A stretch of DNA of 64,000 nt from Acidobacteriota bacterium (GCA_016125275.1 WGMB01000008.1:62001-126000), one strand, 5' to 3'; shown: positions 32,976 to 41,240, counted from the stretch's first letter. Translations and numbers: made by a program. Notes: generated by a model not told the origin, from the sequence alone.

Positions 32976-33252
32976 GGCTAAACCTCATCCAGTCCTCGAG
33001 CTCGGTCGCGAGGAGGCCAAACGCGTCCACGCGCCGAGCCGGCCATCCGCCCACACTCTCGTTCCCGCCCAGTCGTTTCCAAGCAACGAACTCCTCTACC
33101 CAGGCCCAACTCCGTCCGGAAACTCCACTCACCGGACACTCCGTCGTCGACAGGCGAGGTCGATTCTCCACCGCCAGTCGGCTCACCCAGACCGGTCTCT
33201 CGGACCCTCTCTGTCCTTCGGGCAGCCACCCGCAGCGCCGCTGGCGCTCCAA
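32962..33252 (-). CDS. Probable tail assembly chaperone, small
   Basis: 96 residues from a TTG two bases after the previous stop. Trp-rich with a final helix RRVDAFGLLATELEDWMRF, as in small tail chaperones of the GTA gp10-neighbour type. The position between another chaperone-like gene and the tape measure fits. A competing frame at 32978-33283 lacks such features, but the choice is by eye and the start is weak. Confidence 0.45.
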   Translation of the reverse strand: MERQRRCGWLPEGQRGSERPVWVSRLAVENRPRLSTTECPVSGVSGRSWAWVEEFVAWKRLGGNESVGGWPARRVDAFGLLATELEDWMRFSHGER

Positions 33253-33254
33253 GC

Positions 33255-33701
33255 CTAGGCGGCGGCATTCGTCGCAGGTCCATCCGGCTTGGTTGCCTTG
33301 CAGGAAATGGAATGCGACTCGTAGTTTTTTCTTTCAGCCTCGGAGAGCCCCACTTCGGTCCGTACAGCTAGCAGCGCCTCCCGCAGTAATTCTTCGGGGC
33401 CGTCTTCCACAAGGCTCTCCGGCGTCGCCGGAGCCCCGTCAATCGCCAGCCCCTCGATACGCTCCAGACCCCAAAGCAAGTACTCCCTGTCGACCTCGGC
33501 CCCCAGCAGGGCTGCGTCAGCTGCGGCGATCGCGTCCGCATGCGGTTCCGCATCCAGGAACGCCTTCCGCTGAACCAGCTCCCGAATCCTTTCCGTCAAT
33601 GCCAACCGACGCCCAAACGACATGCAGCGGACGACAAAGACCACATCCGGCTGCGCCTCCGACCGGTGCTCCCTGCGACTCTCGTATTCCATCGCTCCCA
33701 A
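33255..33701 (-). CDS. Tail assembly chaperone-like protein
   Basis: 148 residues; ATG 33692 is an alternative start. Residues 10-90 are helical with VRCMSFGRRLALTERIREL and LLGAEVDREYLLWGLERIEG, typical of proteins between the tail tube and tape measure that chaperone the tape measure. The tail is hydrophilic. It is a plausible assembly factor that need not be in the particle. It lies 5 bases after the tube gene. Confidence 0.6.
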   Translation of the reverse strand: MGAMEYESRREHRSEAQPDVVFVVRCMSFGRRLALTERIRELVQRKAFLDAEPHADAIAAADAALLGAEVDREYLLWGLERIEGLAIDGAPATPESLVEDGPEELLREALLAVRTEVGLSEAERKNYESHSISCKATKPDGPATNAAA

Positions 33702-33706
33702 CGCTC

Positions 33707-34879
33707 CTACCCGAACGCCACCGCAATCTCGTCATTGACCGATCCGGCCGCCGACGCCTCCCGGAACGCCCACTGCAGGACCCTTTCCGAGTCGTCGAAC
33801 TCCGGAAGCTGCGGCGTCACCTGCGGCAGATAGACGCCCATCATCTGCCCCGTCGCTTCGCCAAGCTGAAACATCACCTGAATCGCGCTCTCTTGCCGCG
33901 CCGCCGCATAGAGGCCACGGGTCGCCTCGTCATCCCGCTCGAACAACTCCAGATCCGCGAACACCCGGCGCGGCCCCGGAGCGGCGCACAGCGGCGTCTT
34001 CGAGCCAAACTCTCGAGCGCGAACGTCCAGGTCGTTGCGGACCTCCACCAGCGCGCTCGTGACAGTCACAAACTTGCTCGCTGGCGATCCCAGCCAGGCT
34101 TGACCCAGATGCCCGGCGACCGGAGGCTGCGTCGCTCCGCTCACCGGGGGTTCGCCGGGAAAGGCGCCCAACCCGCCTTCGCCCGGCGTGAAGGTCACGC
34201 TGTCAAGCACGTCTTGGGCTGGCCCGGAAAACTCCAACTCGTGGAAGTCGCCGTTGATGCGCACGCGAAAGCGGTCCACCGCAGCCCCCGCCACGATTCG
34301 GTCCACTGCCAGGCCGGGGTCCCAGTAGTCGAAGATCGACGCACTCGGCGGCATCTCAGCCGGCAAGTATGTGACGGCCGCGGTCAAGGGGGTTCCGGCC
34401 GTCGGCGCCGTCTTGAAAGGCGCGTTCACCGTCACCGTCGTGGTGCTGTTCACCGCCGTGACAAAGCGAATCTCGCCGTTCAGGCCAAACGCCTGGCGTT
34501 CAGCCAGCCCGTGCGCGGCGCTGAAGACGATCTGGCTGACACCCGACCCCGAGCCCGCCGTACCGCCGGCGAAGATCAATGGCGTTGCACCCAACGAGGC
34601 CTGCACCATCGACCCGATCGCGGGGGGCGTCGCCGGCGACGGGTTGTTGACCAGGTACGTCAACAGCTCGAACTCCGTTTGGCGCCGCCGACCCGGCAGA
34701 AAACCCGTAAACGTTCTGCCGCCCGTCTTGTCCCGGCGGGTCGGCGTCTCGAGCCGCTGTCGGGCCCGCAGGCGCACCGCGGCGATCCTGTCCCCCGATC
34801 CGATCGTCGGGACTTGTCCATACATCGCCTCGGTCTCGACGTAGAAGCGGTTCTGACTGGAAAGCACACAATCCGGCAT
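33707..34879 (-). CDS. Phage tail tube-like protein
   Basis: 390 residues from ATG 34879. Beta-rich, beginning VLSSQNRFYVETEAMYGQVP. The middle has an inserted Ig-like segment (FAGGTAGSGSGVSQIVFSAAHGLAERQ), and the end (VLQWAFREASAAGSVNDEIAVAFG) resembles tube proteins. Two halves surrounding the insert fit a duplicated tube domain, which would give trimers. The long insertion may decorate the tail surface. The position directly before the chaperone genes matches the tube in siphovirus order. Confidence 0.62.
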   Translation of the reverse strand: MPDCVLSSQNRFYVETEAMYGQVPTIGSGDRIAAVRLRARQRLETPTRRDKTGGRTFTGFLPGRRRQTEFELLTYLVNNPSPATPPAIGSMVQASLGATPLIFAGGTAGSGSGVSQIVFSAAHGLAERQAFGLNGEIRFVTAVNSTTTVTVNAPFKTAPTAGTPLTAAVTYLPAEMPPSASIFDYWDPGLAVDRIVAGAAVDRFRVRINGDFHELEFSGPAQDVLDSVTFTPGEGGLGAFPGEPPVSGATQPPVAGHLGQAWLGSPASKFVTVTSALVEVRNDLDVRAREFGSKTPLCAAPGPRRVFADLELFERDDEATRGLYAAARQESAIQVMFQLGEATGQMMGVYLPQVTPQLPEFDDSERVLQWAFREASAAGSVNDEIAVAFG

Positions 34880-34898
34880 CGTTTGGTCTCCTCGTCCC

Positions 34899-35393
34899 TC
34901 AGGCGTGAGCGATCAGCTCGATCTCCACCCGCGCTGTCTGCCGATAGTTCCGGCCTCCGCGTTCGCAGGGCTGAAAGCGTGCATCCGCCTTCCCGTCGAA
35001 AGCGAGCTCTGGCGTCCACTGCCCCCTGTGGTCTGCCAGTACGTCCATTACAGCCTCGACCAGCCGCGCCGCGTCGCCGTCAATCGACGCCAAGGTCTCA
35101 CCGCTGACCCAGGCCTCGGCGACGATGTACACCCGCCCGGAGAACGCCGTGAACTTCCGCTCCAGACGGTTCTCCAATCGGTCGCAGTACAGGAACACGG
35201 CCGGATGGACCGTGTCCGTGCTTGCGTCGCTGAGCCCCGGCTGCACGTGGCGCAACGTCACGCTCGCGTTGCAGATCCTCGGCGGTTGCACCATGTCCCG
35301 CACGGCGATTGCATAGCTTCTGGGCTCCAGCCCGTCCGCGGCCAGCAGAAACTCCCGGACCTTCTCCACCGCGGCCAACCCAAGATTCGCCAT
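34899..35393 (-). CDS. Tail terminator-like protein
   Basis: 164 residues with an N-terminal helix (LAAVEKVREFLLAADGLE) and a later YIVAEAWVSGE strand, then RLVEAVMDVLADHRGQWT and a final ARVEIELIAH strand. This is the mixed alpha/beta layout of tail terminator or head-tail joining proteins placed just upstream of the tube gene. I infer the function from the position and layout. Confidence 0.55.
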   Translation of the reverse strand: MANLGLAAVEKVREFLLAADGLEPRSYAIAVRDMVQPPRICNASVTLRHVQPGLSDASTDTVHPAVFLYCDRLENRLERKFTAFSGRVYIVAEAWVSGETLASIDGDAARLVEAVMDVLADHRGQWTPELAFDGKADARFQPCERGGRNYRQTARVEIELIAHA

Positions 35394-35402
35394 GTCCGCT
35401 CC

Positions 35403-36197
35403 TCAACCCCTCTGTAGGTACCGGGGGGCGGTCCGATACAGGTCCGGCGCTTGGCCCTCGCCGATCTCCTTGCCCAGAGCGATTCCGCTCTCCGGCATGG
35501 TCCACGGCGTCCCCACCTCCAGGGCTTGCTCGGTCTGGAGCAGGGCCTCGCCCTTCTTGCGCCCGACATAGACGTTCCAACCGGTCACTCCGGCCGGCGA
35601 GTTGGGGGCCGTGAGCTCGATCGCCTGACCCGCCCCGGTTCGTACGGCCTTCTCCAGGCTTCCAGCGCTCTCGTCGGCCCCGCGGGTCCAGGTAATGCGA
35701 ACGAAAGCCGCCATCGCAGGCAGTGTCGAGGCCGCTGAGGACACGTCCGGCTGGTCCGGCCTGGGAATCGGCGTCGCCGACAGCCCCACACCCGTTTGGA
35801 AAAGCAAATCCGCCGCCCACTTGGCGAGCTCCCGGTACTCCCGCCACTTGGGCAGATACTTGTCGTTTTCCTTGCGCGTCTGCGCGTCCCGGAACGTCAG
35901 GGCCAGCGCCTGAAAGATCAGCCACAGGCGCAACGGCGGCGTCACGATCACCTGGCTTAGGTCAAACCGCGGCAGAGAGGCCTCCCCGCCCGTCGACTGC
36001 CAGCCGGCGTCCCCCCCGTAGAACACGTTGCCCGGCCGCCTCGACGACGCCGCGATCTGCGCCCCGACCTCCGTTTGCGCCAAGCGTAGCTTCGTCGAAA
36101 GGTCGATGCCCGCCGTCGTCGCGACATCCTGCAGGTCGGATTCATAGGCCAGAAGATCGGCGATGTCAGCGGCGAATCCGTCATTGAACAGCGCCAT
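35403..36197 (-). CDS. Head-tail connector-like protein with fibronectin-like tail
   Basis: 264 residues. The N-terminal 130 are helical (LADLLAYESDLQDVATTAGIDLSTKL, FQALALTFRDAQTRKENDKYLPKW), as in neck/connector proteins. Residues about 150-250 form a fibronectin-type beta domain (FVRITWTRGADESAG, VTGWNVYVGRKKGEAL). The combination of connector and surface domain is unusual. Position after the coat gene suits a head-completion protein. Confidence 0.58.
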   Translation of the reverse strand: MALFNDGFAADIADLLAYESDLQDVATTAGIDLSTKLRLAQTEVGAQIAASSRRPGNVFYGGDAGWQSTGGEASLPRFDLSQVIVTPPLRLWLIFQALALTFRDAQTRKENDKYLPKWREYRELAKWAADLLFQTGVGLSATPIPRPDQPDVSSAASTLPAMAAFVRITWTRGADESAGSLEKAVRTGAGQAIELTAPNSPAGVTGWNVYVGRKKGEALLQTEQALEVGTPWTMPESGIALGKEIGEGQAPDLYRTAPRYLQRG

Positions 36198-36200
36198 GGA

Positions 36201-36527
36201 CTACTCCTTTCGCTTTCCGCCCGACTGCGTCAGAGCACGCAGGTCGGCCTCCGACAGGACGGCGAACTGCACTTGCGCCGCCTTCCGCCTCTCCTGCTCC
36301 TGCCGTTGAGCGTCCAGGGCCTGGCGCTTCAGCGCCTTGGCTTCGGAGGGATCAGCCAGCTCGGCCACGCCGTCGACGATCATGCGCGCCGCCACGCTTC
36401 GACTCGTTTCGACCAGCCGCCCCCCCTGGCCTCCCGATTCCGTGGGCAGGCTTCGCACCACGGGGAAATCGTCCTCAAAGGAAGCCTCGATTTCGCGAAT
36501 CCTACGGTAGTAAGCTTTCAAGTCCAT
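36201..36527 (-). CDS. Small helical phage-cluster protein
   Basis: 108 residues, charged and mostly helical (YYRRIREIEASFED at the start, KALKRQALDAQRQEQERRKAAQ later). Position between coat and connector suggests a head-completion or assembly factor. It lies after a strong GC hairpin (36540-36563) and starts at ATG 36527. I do not recognise a named family. Confidence 0.55.
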   Translation of the reverse strand: MDLKAYYRRIREIEASFEDDFPVVRSLPTESGGQGGRLVETSRSVAARMIVDGVAELADPSEAKALKRQALDAQRQEQERRKAAQVQFAVLSEADLRALTQSGGKRKE

Positions 36528-36539
36528 AACGATGCTCGC

Positions 36540-36563
36540 GGCGGGCCGGCGAACCGGCCCGCC
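36540..36563 (-). terminator. Strong hairpin after the coat gene
   Basis: A perfect 10-bp GC stem (36540-36549 with 36554-36563); on the transcript the loop is UUCG. It sits in the gap between the coat gene stop (36579) and the next start (36527). There is no T-tract, so RNA stabilisation or processing at the 3' end of coat mRNA is as likely as termination. Confidence 0.5.
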
Positions 36564-36578
36564 TCTCTCCTGCCCTTC

Positions 36579-37490
36579 CTACGACTCGACCTGGACGCCG
36601 AAGCTCGGCCGCACCACGGCCGCGCCGTACAGCACGTCGACCGTGAACTGCTGGGACAGCGTGTTCGGCTGGTAGCTCATCACCACCCGCATCCCGAAGT
36701 TGCCCAGCTCGGCGTACTCCGCGATGGCGCCGGTGCCCGGCAGCGGTTGCGGCAGACGGCGAATCACCAAACCGATCGCATCCCGAGCGAAGGCCACGTT
36801 GTGGGTCGTCACCGGCGACGAGCCCGTCTTGGCCACGAACTGCGAACGGAACACGTTGAAATCCTTGATCCGCCCGACAGTGCCGCTGATCAGCGCGTTC
36901 ACGCCGGCGTCGCCCGCCGACTGGTACTCGCTGAAGCGATTCACCTGCCGCAGAGCCGAGTAGGCGTCGGCGTCCACGATCAGGTTCTTCTGCTGGCTCG
37001 CCGGCACCTTGGCTTGGAACAGGGCGGTCTCGGCGCTGTCGATCACGGCTTCGGTCAGAGTCGTGCCCGGAGCGCCCACCGTCGAGTTGGACGTGAACTG
37101 CGCGTAAAGGCCCAACAGATCCGTCTCGATGCGCTCCGCGATCGCCACCACGGCCGGCTCCATGTAGACCTTCAGCAGGTCCGGCACCGCCAGAACCTTG
37201 GTCACGTCCGGCACTTGGAACGTCGCCTCCGCGTGGGTGTTCAGCACGATCTGCGCGTTGCCCAGATTCGGATTCTGGGTCTGCACCGTGCCGCCCTCGG
37301 CGATGTTGTTCGCCGACATCACCGGCGGAATCGGGACGTTCACTGTGTCCCCAGCCTGGCCCAGCACCGGCTCATAGTTCCGGTTGACCAGATTCCCCAT
37401 CACCAGATTCCCCATCAAGGCCGGCAGGGCGTCCGCCGCTACCAGCTTGACGATCGCCTGGGCCACGTTCGTCGAAGTAATCGCAGGCAT
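36579..37490 (-). CDS. Major capsid (P22 coat-like) protein
   Basis: 303 residues from ATG 37490, preceded by GGAGGAGAGA. The pattern NLVNRNYEPVLGQAGDTVNVPIPP near the start, NLIVDADAYSALRQVNRFSEYQ in the middle and YGAAVVRPSFGV at the end fits the P22-type coat family (HK97 fold). This family usually assembles on a separate scaffold and needs no prohead protease; none is seen here. It is flanked by a terminator-like hairpin upstream and a 10-bp hairpin downstream, so its mRNA may be made or preserved separately. Confidence 0.82.
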   Translation of the reverse strand: MPAITSTNVAQAIVKLVAADALPALMGNLVMGNLVNRNYEPVLGQAGDTVNVPIPPVMSANNIAEGGTVQTQNPNLGNAQIVLNTHAEATFQVPDVTKVLAVPDLLKVYMEPAVVAIAERIETDLLGLYAQFTSNSTVGAPGTTLTEAVIDSAETALFQAKVPASQQKNLIVDADAYSALRQVNRFSEYQSAGDAGVNALISGTVGRIKDFNVFRSQFVAKTGSSPVTTHNVAFARDAIGLVIRRLPQPLPGTGAIAEYAELGNFGMRVVMSYQPNTLSQQFTVDVLYGAAVVRPSFGVQVES

Positions 37491-37551
37491 TCAGTCTCTC
37501 CTCCATTCCTGTTTCCACGGGTTCGAGCAAAGCGCCCGGCCCCTCGACAAC

Positions 37552-37589
37552 AAAAAGACCGGTCGAAGGTCCTGCAACCCTCGCCGGTC
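37552..37589 (-). terminator. Terminator-like hairpin between scaffold and coat genes
   Basis: On the minus strand, GACCGG (37584-37589) pairs with CCGGTC (37557-37562). The stem extends inward by CGAGGG/CCTTCG with one bulged A and is followed at once by TTTTT (37552-37556). It lies about 60 bases before the coat start codon. By the usual stem-plus-T-tract rule it is an intrinsic terminator. Confidence 0.7.
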
Positions 37590-37638
37590 GTTCCTCCATC
37601 GCCCATCGGCGATCCTTTTCCGAGACCTCGACTCGAGC

Positions 37639-38157
37639 CTAGATCTCGCGATGTCCCATCAGCCGGGCGACTTCTCGCCAGGCTTTCCGCGAATCCTCGC
37701 CGCTCATTCCCGGCCGGATGCTGTCCAAATCCACCCCACTCGAGGTGAAGCCGCTCATCGTCGAGCTCGTCGCACCGGACCCGCCCGGAATGCGTGGCGG
37801 CAGAAACTCGGGGTTCTCGGCGACGAAACGGTCCAAGTACTCGTCGAGCGTCGACGTTCGACCGTCGCGATCGACCAGCAGCTCCCCGTCGGAGCCCCTC
37901 CGCACGTCGTCTCGGACGATCCGCACGGCCAAGTCCGCCTTCCGAACGCCCCGTTCGCTCAACCCATCCCGAATCCGCCGGAGCCGGTCCGCCTCGTCGC
38001 GCTCCTGTTGCAGTCGCCGGCCTTGCTCCTCGATCTCCCGAATCTTCCGCTCGAGCTCCAAACGGCGCTCGCGCTCAGCGAGCAAGTCGGCGCTCACCTC
38101 CCGCCGGTCTCCGTCTCCCAACCCCATGTCTTGTTGTGCAAATCGGTTCGGTCCCAT
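37639..38157 (-). CDS. Scaffolding-like protein
   Basis: 172 residues from ATG 38157 with GGAGG spaced 4 bases. Residues 20-75 form a charged coiled coil (LLAERERRLELERKIREIEE, then QERDEADRLRRIRDGLSERG). The C-terminal part is Ser/Gly-rich with a short final helix (DSRKAWREVARLMG). Its position between portal and coat is that of a phage scaffold, which guides coat assembly. The T-tract of an intrinsic terminator abuts its ribosome site. Confidence 0.72.
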   Translation of the reverse strand: MGPNRFAQQDMGLGDGDRREVSADLLAERERRLELERKIREIEEQGRRLQQERDEADRLRRIRDGLSERGVRKADLAVRIVRDDVRRGSDGELLVDRDGRTSTLDEYLDRFVAENPEFLPPRIPGGSGATSSTMSGFTSSGVDLDSIRPGMSGEDSRKAWREVARLMGHREI

Positions 38158-38166
38158 CCCGCCTCC

Positions 38167-38205
38167 AAAAAAACGACGGCGGACCAGCTCACCCGGTCCG
38201 CCGTC
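38167..38205 (-). terminator. Intrinsic terminator directly before the scaffold gene
   Basis: A perfect 11-bp stem (38195-38205 with 38175-38185, 9-base loop) followed on the minus strand by seven T (38167-38173) and then the GGAGG site of the scaffold gene. It has all the parts of a Rho-independent terminator. Its placement inside a same-direction gene cluster means the genes below it need read-through or their own promoter. Confidence 0.8.
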
Positions 38206-38231
38206 AGCCGGTCCATCCCTCGCGCGCCAAT

Positions 38232-39629
38232 CTAGCCCTGCTCGATCTCCTCGAGCACCAAATCCTTCATCTTCTGGCTGGCGCCTTCCAAGTAGCGCAG
38301 CGCCACCCGCTTCGAGGCTTCCTTCTCCAGCCTGGGCGAGGCAAGCTTGAGCTCTCGCAGCAGCCCAGCCGTCTCGACCTCTTCGCGCAAGTCCGGCGAG
38401 TCGAAGTCATCGAGACCGCTGATCTCGAAGGCGATCTCGTCCTGCCGAGCCTTCGCAGTCAGCGCCAGCGTCTGCCGCAGAAACTCCTTGATCGTCTTGG
38501 CGTACGAGCGAAGCACTTCGTGGGTCACGGCGAAATCCCGCTTCTTGCTCGCGCCCGACTGCCCCAGGTTCCGGGCCTCGCGGCCGGCCGACTGCGTCAT
38601 CAGGTAGCAGACTCGGTAGATCTCGTCCTTGAGGCGGTCGAGGTTCTCGGCCGCGATCTCGAAGACCTTCCCTTCGGGCTCCGTCCACCCGAAGCGATCC
38701 TCGGGGCCGAGCTGAATGTAGTAGGCCTCGCCCACGATCTGCTGCCACTCGCGCTCCGAGTAGATCACTGGCATCGCGAACAGCCCCATGTGCAACGCCC
38801 AGCCCAACGCGTTGGACTTGTTGAAGTGCTCCTGTTGCAGCAGAGCAGCCTTGTTGGCCAGCCACAGCCCATCAGAGACCTTCATCCGAACCAGCGGCGT
38901 GCGTTCGAGCTCCGCCAGGGCGTGCCGCCCCTCGCTCACCAGCTCGATCTGACCCGCCCCGGGAGCGTCGCCTTCTCCCTCCCTACGCCTCCGGACGAAG
39001 ACCCTGTAGTCGGTCCGATCGTAGTAGCTCCAGCGCTCCTCTCGAACCGTCGCCGGATCATCCAGGCTCTCCTGGAAGACCCTCTCGGTCTTGACCACCG
39101 CCCAGTCCAGCTCGCCGCGCTCATCCTCTCTCCAGTTGACGAGCTCGAGCGGAGAGACCCTGGTCAGATAGGCCCGGGAAAGCCCGCACTCGTCCTCCTC
39201 GGCGCGATTCCTGGCCGCCGAGTCCACGCGGGGGAAGTCGATCAGCGCATAACTGGAGCCGTACACCAGGGCGTCGATGAACGTGTGCTTCGTCAGCTCG
39301 AACAGAGAGGTGCCGCAACGGTCGCTGTCCGCCAGAAAGTCCCGGAAGAATTGCTTGGCCGCCGGATCCTCGGTGCAAAGCTCCATCCCGGGCTCTGTGC
39401 GGAACAGCGTCGCCGCGTACCAGTCGATGCACGATCCCAGATAGTTCTCGTAGAACGCCCGCGAGACCCGCTCGCCGTAGACGTCCTGCGGCTCCTTCTG
39501 CCGCCGCACCAGGTATCTCGGCGCGCTTCGGCGCAACTGCTCGCCGCCCACGTAGAAGTCCCTGTAGCGCTGCCACATTTCCTTGTGGTCGCGATACGCC
39601 GGATGTTCTCGTTCCAGTAGTCCGATCAC
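38232..39629 (-). CDS. Phage portal protein (DUF4055-like)
   Basis: 465 residues from GTG 39629, with CGGAGA upstream. HPAYRDHKEMWQRYRDFYVGG near the start, YENYLGSCIDWYAATLF and WALHMGLFAMPVIYSE, followed later by VCYLMTQSAGREARN, fit the DUF4055 portal group. Portals form the ring through which DNA is packaged and released. The last third has long helices (RLKDEIYRVCYLM; EFLRQTLALTAKARQDE), as in the portal crown. It starts 22 bases after the terminase stop. Confidence 0.78.
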   Translation of the reverse strand: MIGLLEREHPAYRDHKEMWQRYRDFYVGGEQLRRSAPRYLVRRQKEPQDVYGERVSRAFYENYLGSCIDWYAATLFRTEPGMELCTEDPAAKQFFRDFLADSDRCGTSLFELTKHTFIDALVYGSSYALIDFPRVDSAARNRAEEDECGLSRAYLTRVSPLELVNWREDERGELDWAVVKTERVFQESLDDPATVREERWSYYDRTDYRVFVRRRREGEGDAPGAGQIELVSEGRHALAELERTPLVRMKVSDGLWLANKAALLQQEHFNKSNALGWALHMGLFAMPVIYSEREWQQIVGEAYYIQLGPEDRFGWTEPEGKVFEIAAENLDRLKDEIYRVCYLMTQSAGREARNLGQSGASKKRDFAVTHEVLRSYAKTIKEFLRQTLALTAKARQDEIAFEISGLDDFDSPDLREEVETAGLLRELKLASPRLEKEASKRVALRYLEGASQKMKDLVLEEIEQG

Positions 39630-39651
39630 CGTTTCTCTCCGTCGCCAACCC

Positions 39652-40944
39652 TCAGAACAGCGGCCGACTGCGCTCTCCGGCCTGGGCCGGCGAGCCGATC
39701 TCCTGCCACAGCAGGTAGCCCAACGCATCGGAAAGATGCGTCCGCTCGGGATCTCGATCCTTGTCGATCACGCCCCGGTCCGGCTTGTAGCTCACCTGCT
39801 CGAGATCCTTGATCAGTTCCTTGCACTTCGGGTCGATCAGCAGGCGCCTCCGCCCGTCCGCCGCCTCCAAGCGCGAATTCACGAGGTTGACTCGATCGCG
39901 AACCGGAGGGTTCGATCGCGCTGCAATCAACTTCGCCTTGAGTCCTCGTTCCTCGGCGAAGAACTTCCGTATCACTTGGTGGTCGGAATAGGCGCTCGCC
40001 GAGTGCCTCTGGCGGCCGCTTGCATCGCCGTAGATCCTCACCGCTCCGCGGCGTCGTCCATACCTCGCCACCAACTCCTCACAAACCTCCGGCGTCGACG
40101 ACGTGTGCTGCACAATCTCGTCGACGATGTGAATCACGTCGCCCCGCCTCACTCCGATCACCGAGCACATCGGGTTCACATTGAAGTCCAACGACCACAA
40201 CAAAGTCTCTTGGTGCTCCAGCGAACAGGGCTCCACGTTCTGCCGGCGGTCGAAGGCGTGATAGACCCGGCCCACTTGCGTGTTGAGGTACTTCCCCAGC
40301 ACCTCCTGCTCGTAGAAACGCGGGTCGTAGCTCACCTTCAATCGCTCGTAGTAGTCGGACGGCAGGAACCTGTTCTCAAACGGCTCCGCCTCGACCAAGC
40401 CGTAGCCCTCCACCGGGCTCTCCCGAAACCTCCGGTGCAGCCAATCGAACCCCTTCGGCGTCCACACGCCGAATCCACAAAGCCTCGTCGCCTTCGGGTC
40501 CCGCAGACGGGCCTCCAGCCGCGTCCACGCCTCCTCCCGGCAGTAGCTCAGTTCGTCTACGCCGAACCACGCCAGGTTCGAGCCGCGCAACCGCTCCGGA
40601 TTCTCCATCGATCGAAAGATCACCGTCGAATCCTTCTCCGGGAACCGGATCGTCATCCGCGACTGGTTGAGCTCCATCGGCATACCCCGGCTCGCGCAGA
40701 TGTCTAGGAACATTGCCATCGTGGCGTCCCGCAGCATCCCGTACGTCGGCGCGCCGATCAGCCCGGTCGTCCCCGGATTCTCGAACGCCAAGTAGACCGC
40801 CTCGTGGCACAGAACCAAGCTCTTACCCGACCCGACGCCCCCCGAGAAACCTTTGAACCTGTTCGTCAGCGCGTGAAAGTCGTTTTGTGACTTGAGCAGT
40901 TTTCCGCTCAGTTTCCGGTTGAGCTGTCGTCGTCCGTGTTCCAT
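39652..40944 (-). CDS. terL: Terminase large subunit
   Basis: 430 residues. ATPase: Walker A GGVGSGKS (35-42), Walker B LAWFGVDE (124-131). RNase H-like nuclease acidic residues: D253 in SLDFN, D307 in YGDASG and D406 in RTHLSDALGY. The enzyme packages and cuts DNA into heads. All expected catalytic residues are present, so it appears active. It overlaps the small upstream gene by 37 bases. A complete terminase is needed both by a phage and by a gene transfer agent. Confidence 0.92.
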   Translation of the reverse strand: MEHGRRQLNRKLSGKLLKSQNDFHALTNRFKGFSGGVGSGKSLVLCHEAVYLAFENPGTTGLIGAPTYGMLRDATMAMFLDICASRGMPMELNQSRMTIRFPEKDSTVIFRSMENPERLRGSNLAWFGVDELSYCREEAWTRLEARLRDPKATRLCGFGVWTPKGFDWLHRRFRESPVEGYGLVEAEPFENRFLPSDYYERLKVSYDPRFYEQEVLGKYLNTQVGRVYHAFDRRQNVEPCSLEHQETLLWSLDFNVNPMCSVIGVRRGDVIHIVDEIVQHTSSTPEVCEELVARYGRRRGAVRIYGDASGRQRHSASAYSDHQVIRKFFAEERGLKAKLIAARSNPPVRDRVNLVNSRLEAADGRRRLLIDPKCKELIKDLEQVSYKPDRGVIDKDRDPERTHLSDALGYLLWQEIGSPAQAGERSRPLF

Positions 40945-41192
40945 ATCAGTTGGATCTCGGTGGGCGCCTGTTCCACATCCTCGAGATCCCGATGCAGATT
41001 CAGGAGCTGGATCAAGATCGCAACCGTCTCCTTCGTCAACTTGTCTTCGGAATCGAGCACGGCTCGCAGCTTCTTCATGGCCCTCTCGACGAGCGCCCGC
41101 GGCGAGACCGTGTCAGCGATCGGCTTCCGCTTGGCGCTCTTCGGAGGAGCGATTTGTTTCGTTGATCCCAACTTGTTCTGGGCCCGTTGCAT
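40908..41192 (-). CDS. Probable terminase small subunit
   Basis: 94 residues from ATG 41192. A basic N-terminal tail (PPKSAKRKPIADTVS) and helices (RALVERAMKKLRAVLDSEDK; LIQLLNLHRDLEDVEQ) suit a short DNA-recognition subunit, and it overlaps terL. No clear helix-turn-helix is visible, so the call rests mostly on position. No ribosome site precedes the ATG; instead a terminator-like hairpin and T-tract end about 15 bases upstream. Confidence 0.5.
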   Translation of the reverse strand: MQRAQNKLGSTKQIAPPKSAKRKPIADTVSPRALVERAMKKLRAVLDSEDKLTKETVAILIQLLNLHRDLEDVEQAPTEIQLIWNTDDDSSTGN

Positions 41193-41207
41193 AAGTCGAC
41201 GAGAAAC

Positions 41208-41240
41208 AAAAACGCCGGCGACCCCTTCGGGCTACCGGCG
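41208..41240 (-). terminator. Terminator-like leader hairpin before the phage cluster
   Basis: On the minus strand CGCCGG (41235-41240) pairs with CCGGCG (41213-41218). A smaller inner stem (GCCC with GGGG) is possible, and TTTTT follows (41208-41212). It ends 15 bases before ATG 41192 and about 100 bases downstream of an AT-rich stretch likely to hold the promoter. It fits an attenuator for the whole cluster. Confidence 0.6.

Larger units (their letters stand above)
21035..41192 (-). mobile_element. Domesticated tailed-phage / gene-transfer-agent-like structural cluster
   Basis: A continuous block of genes in one direction that runs from the terminase (41192) to tail-tip genes (21035): packaging, portal, scaffold, coat, connectors, tail tube, chaperones, tape measure, fibres, hub and tip. 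No integrase, excisionase, repressor, replication, holin or endolysin gene is visible, and no direct repeats resembling attachment sites were seen at its edges. Flanks are an ordinary porin gene and truB. This is the expected picture of a gene transfer agent or a long-resident phage remnant. All frames are open, which argues against simple decay. Confidence 0.75.

Noticed and set aside
32978-33283. Alternative minus-strand frame for the small gene before the tape measure
   Set aside because: Its product is Arg/Gly-rich without helices, while the frame at 32962-33252 ends in a chaperone-like helix and fits the gene spacing better.
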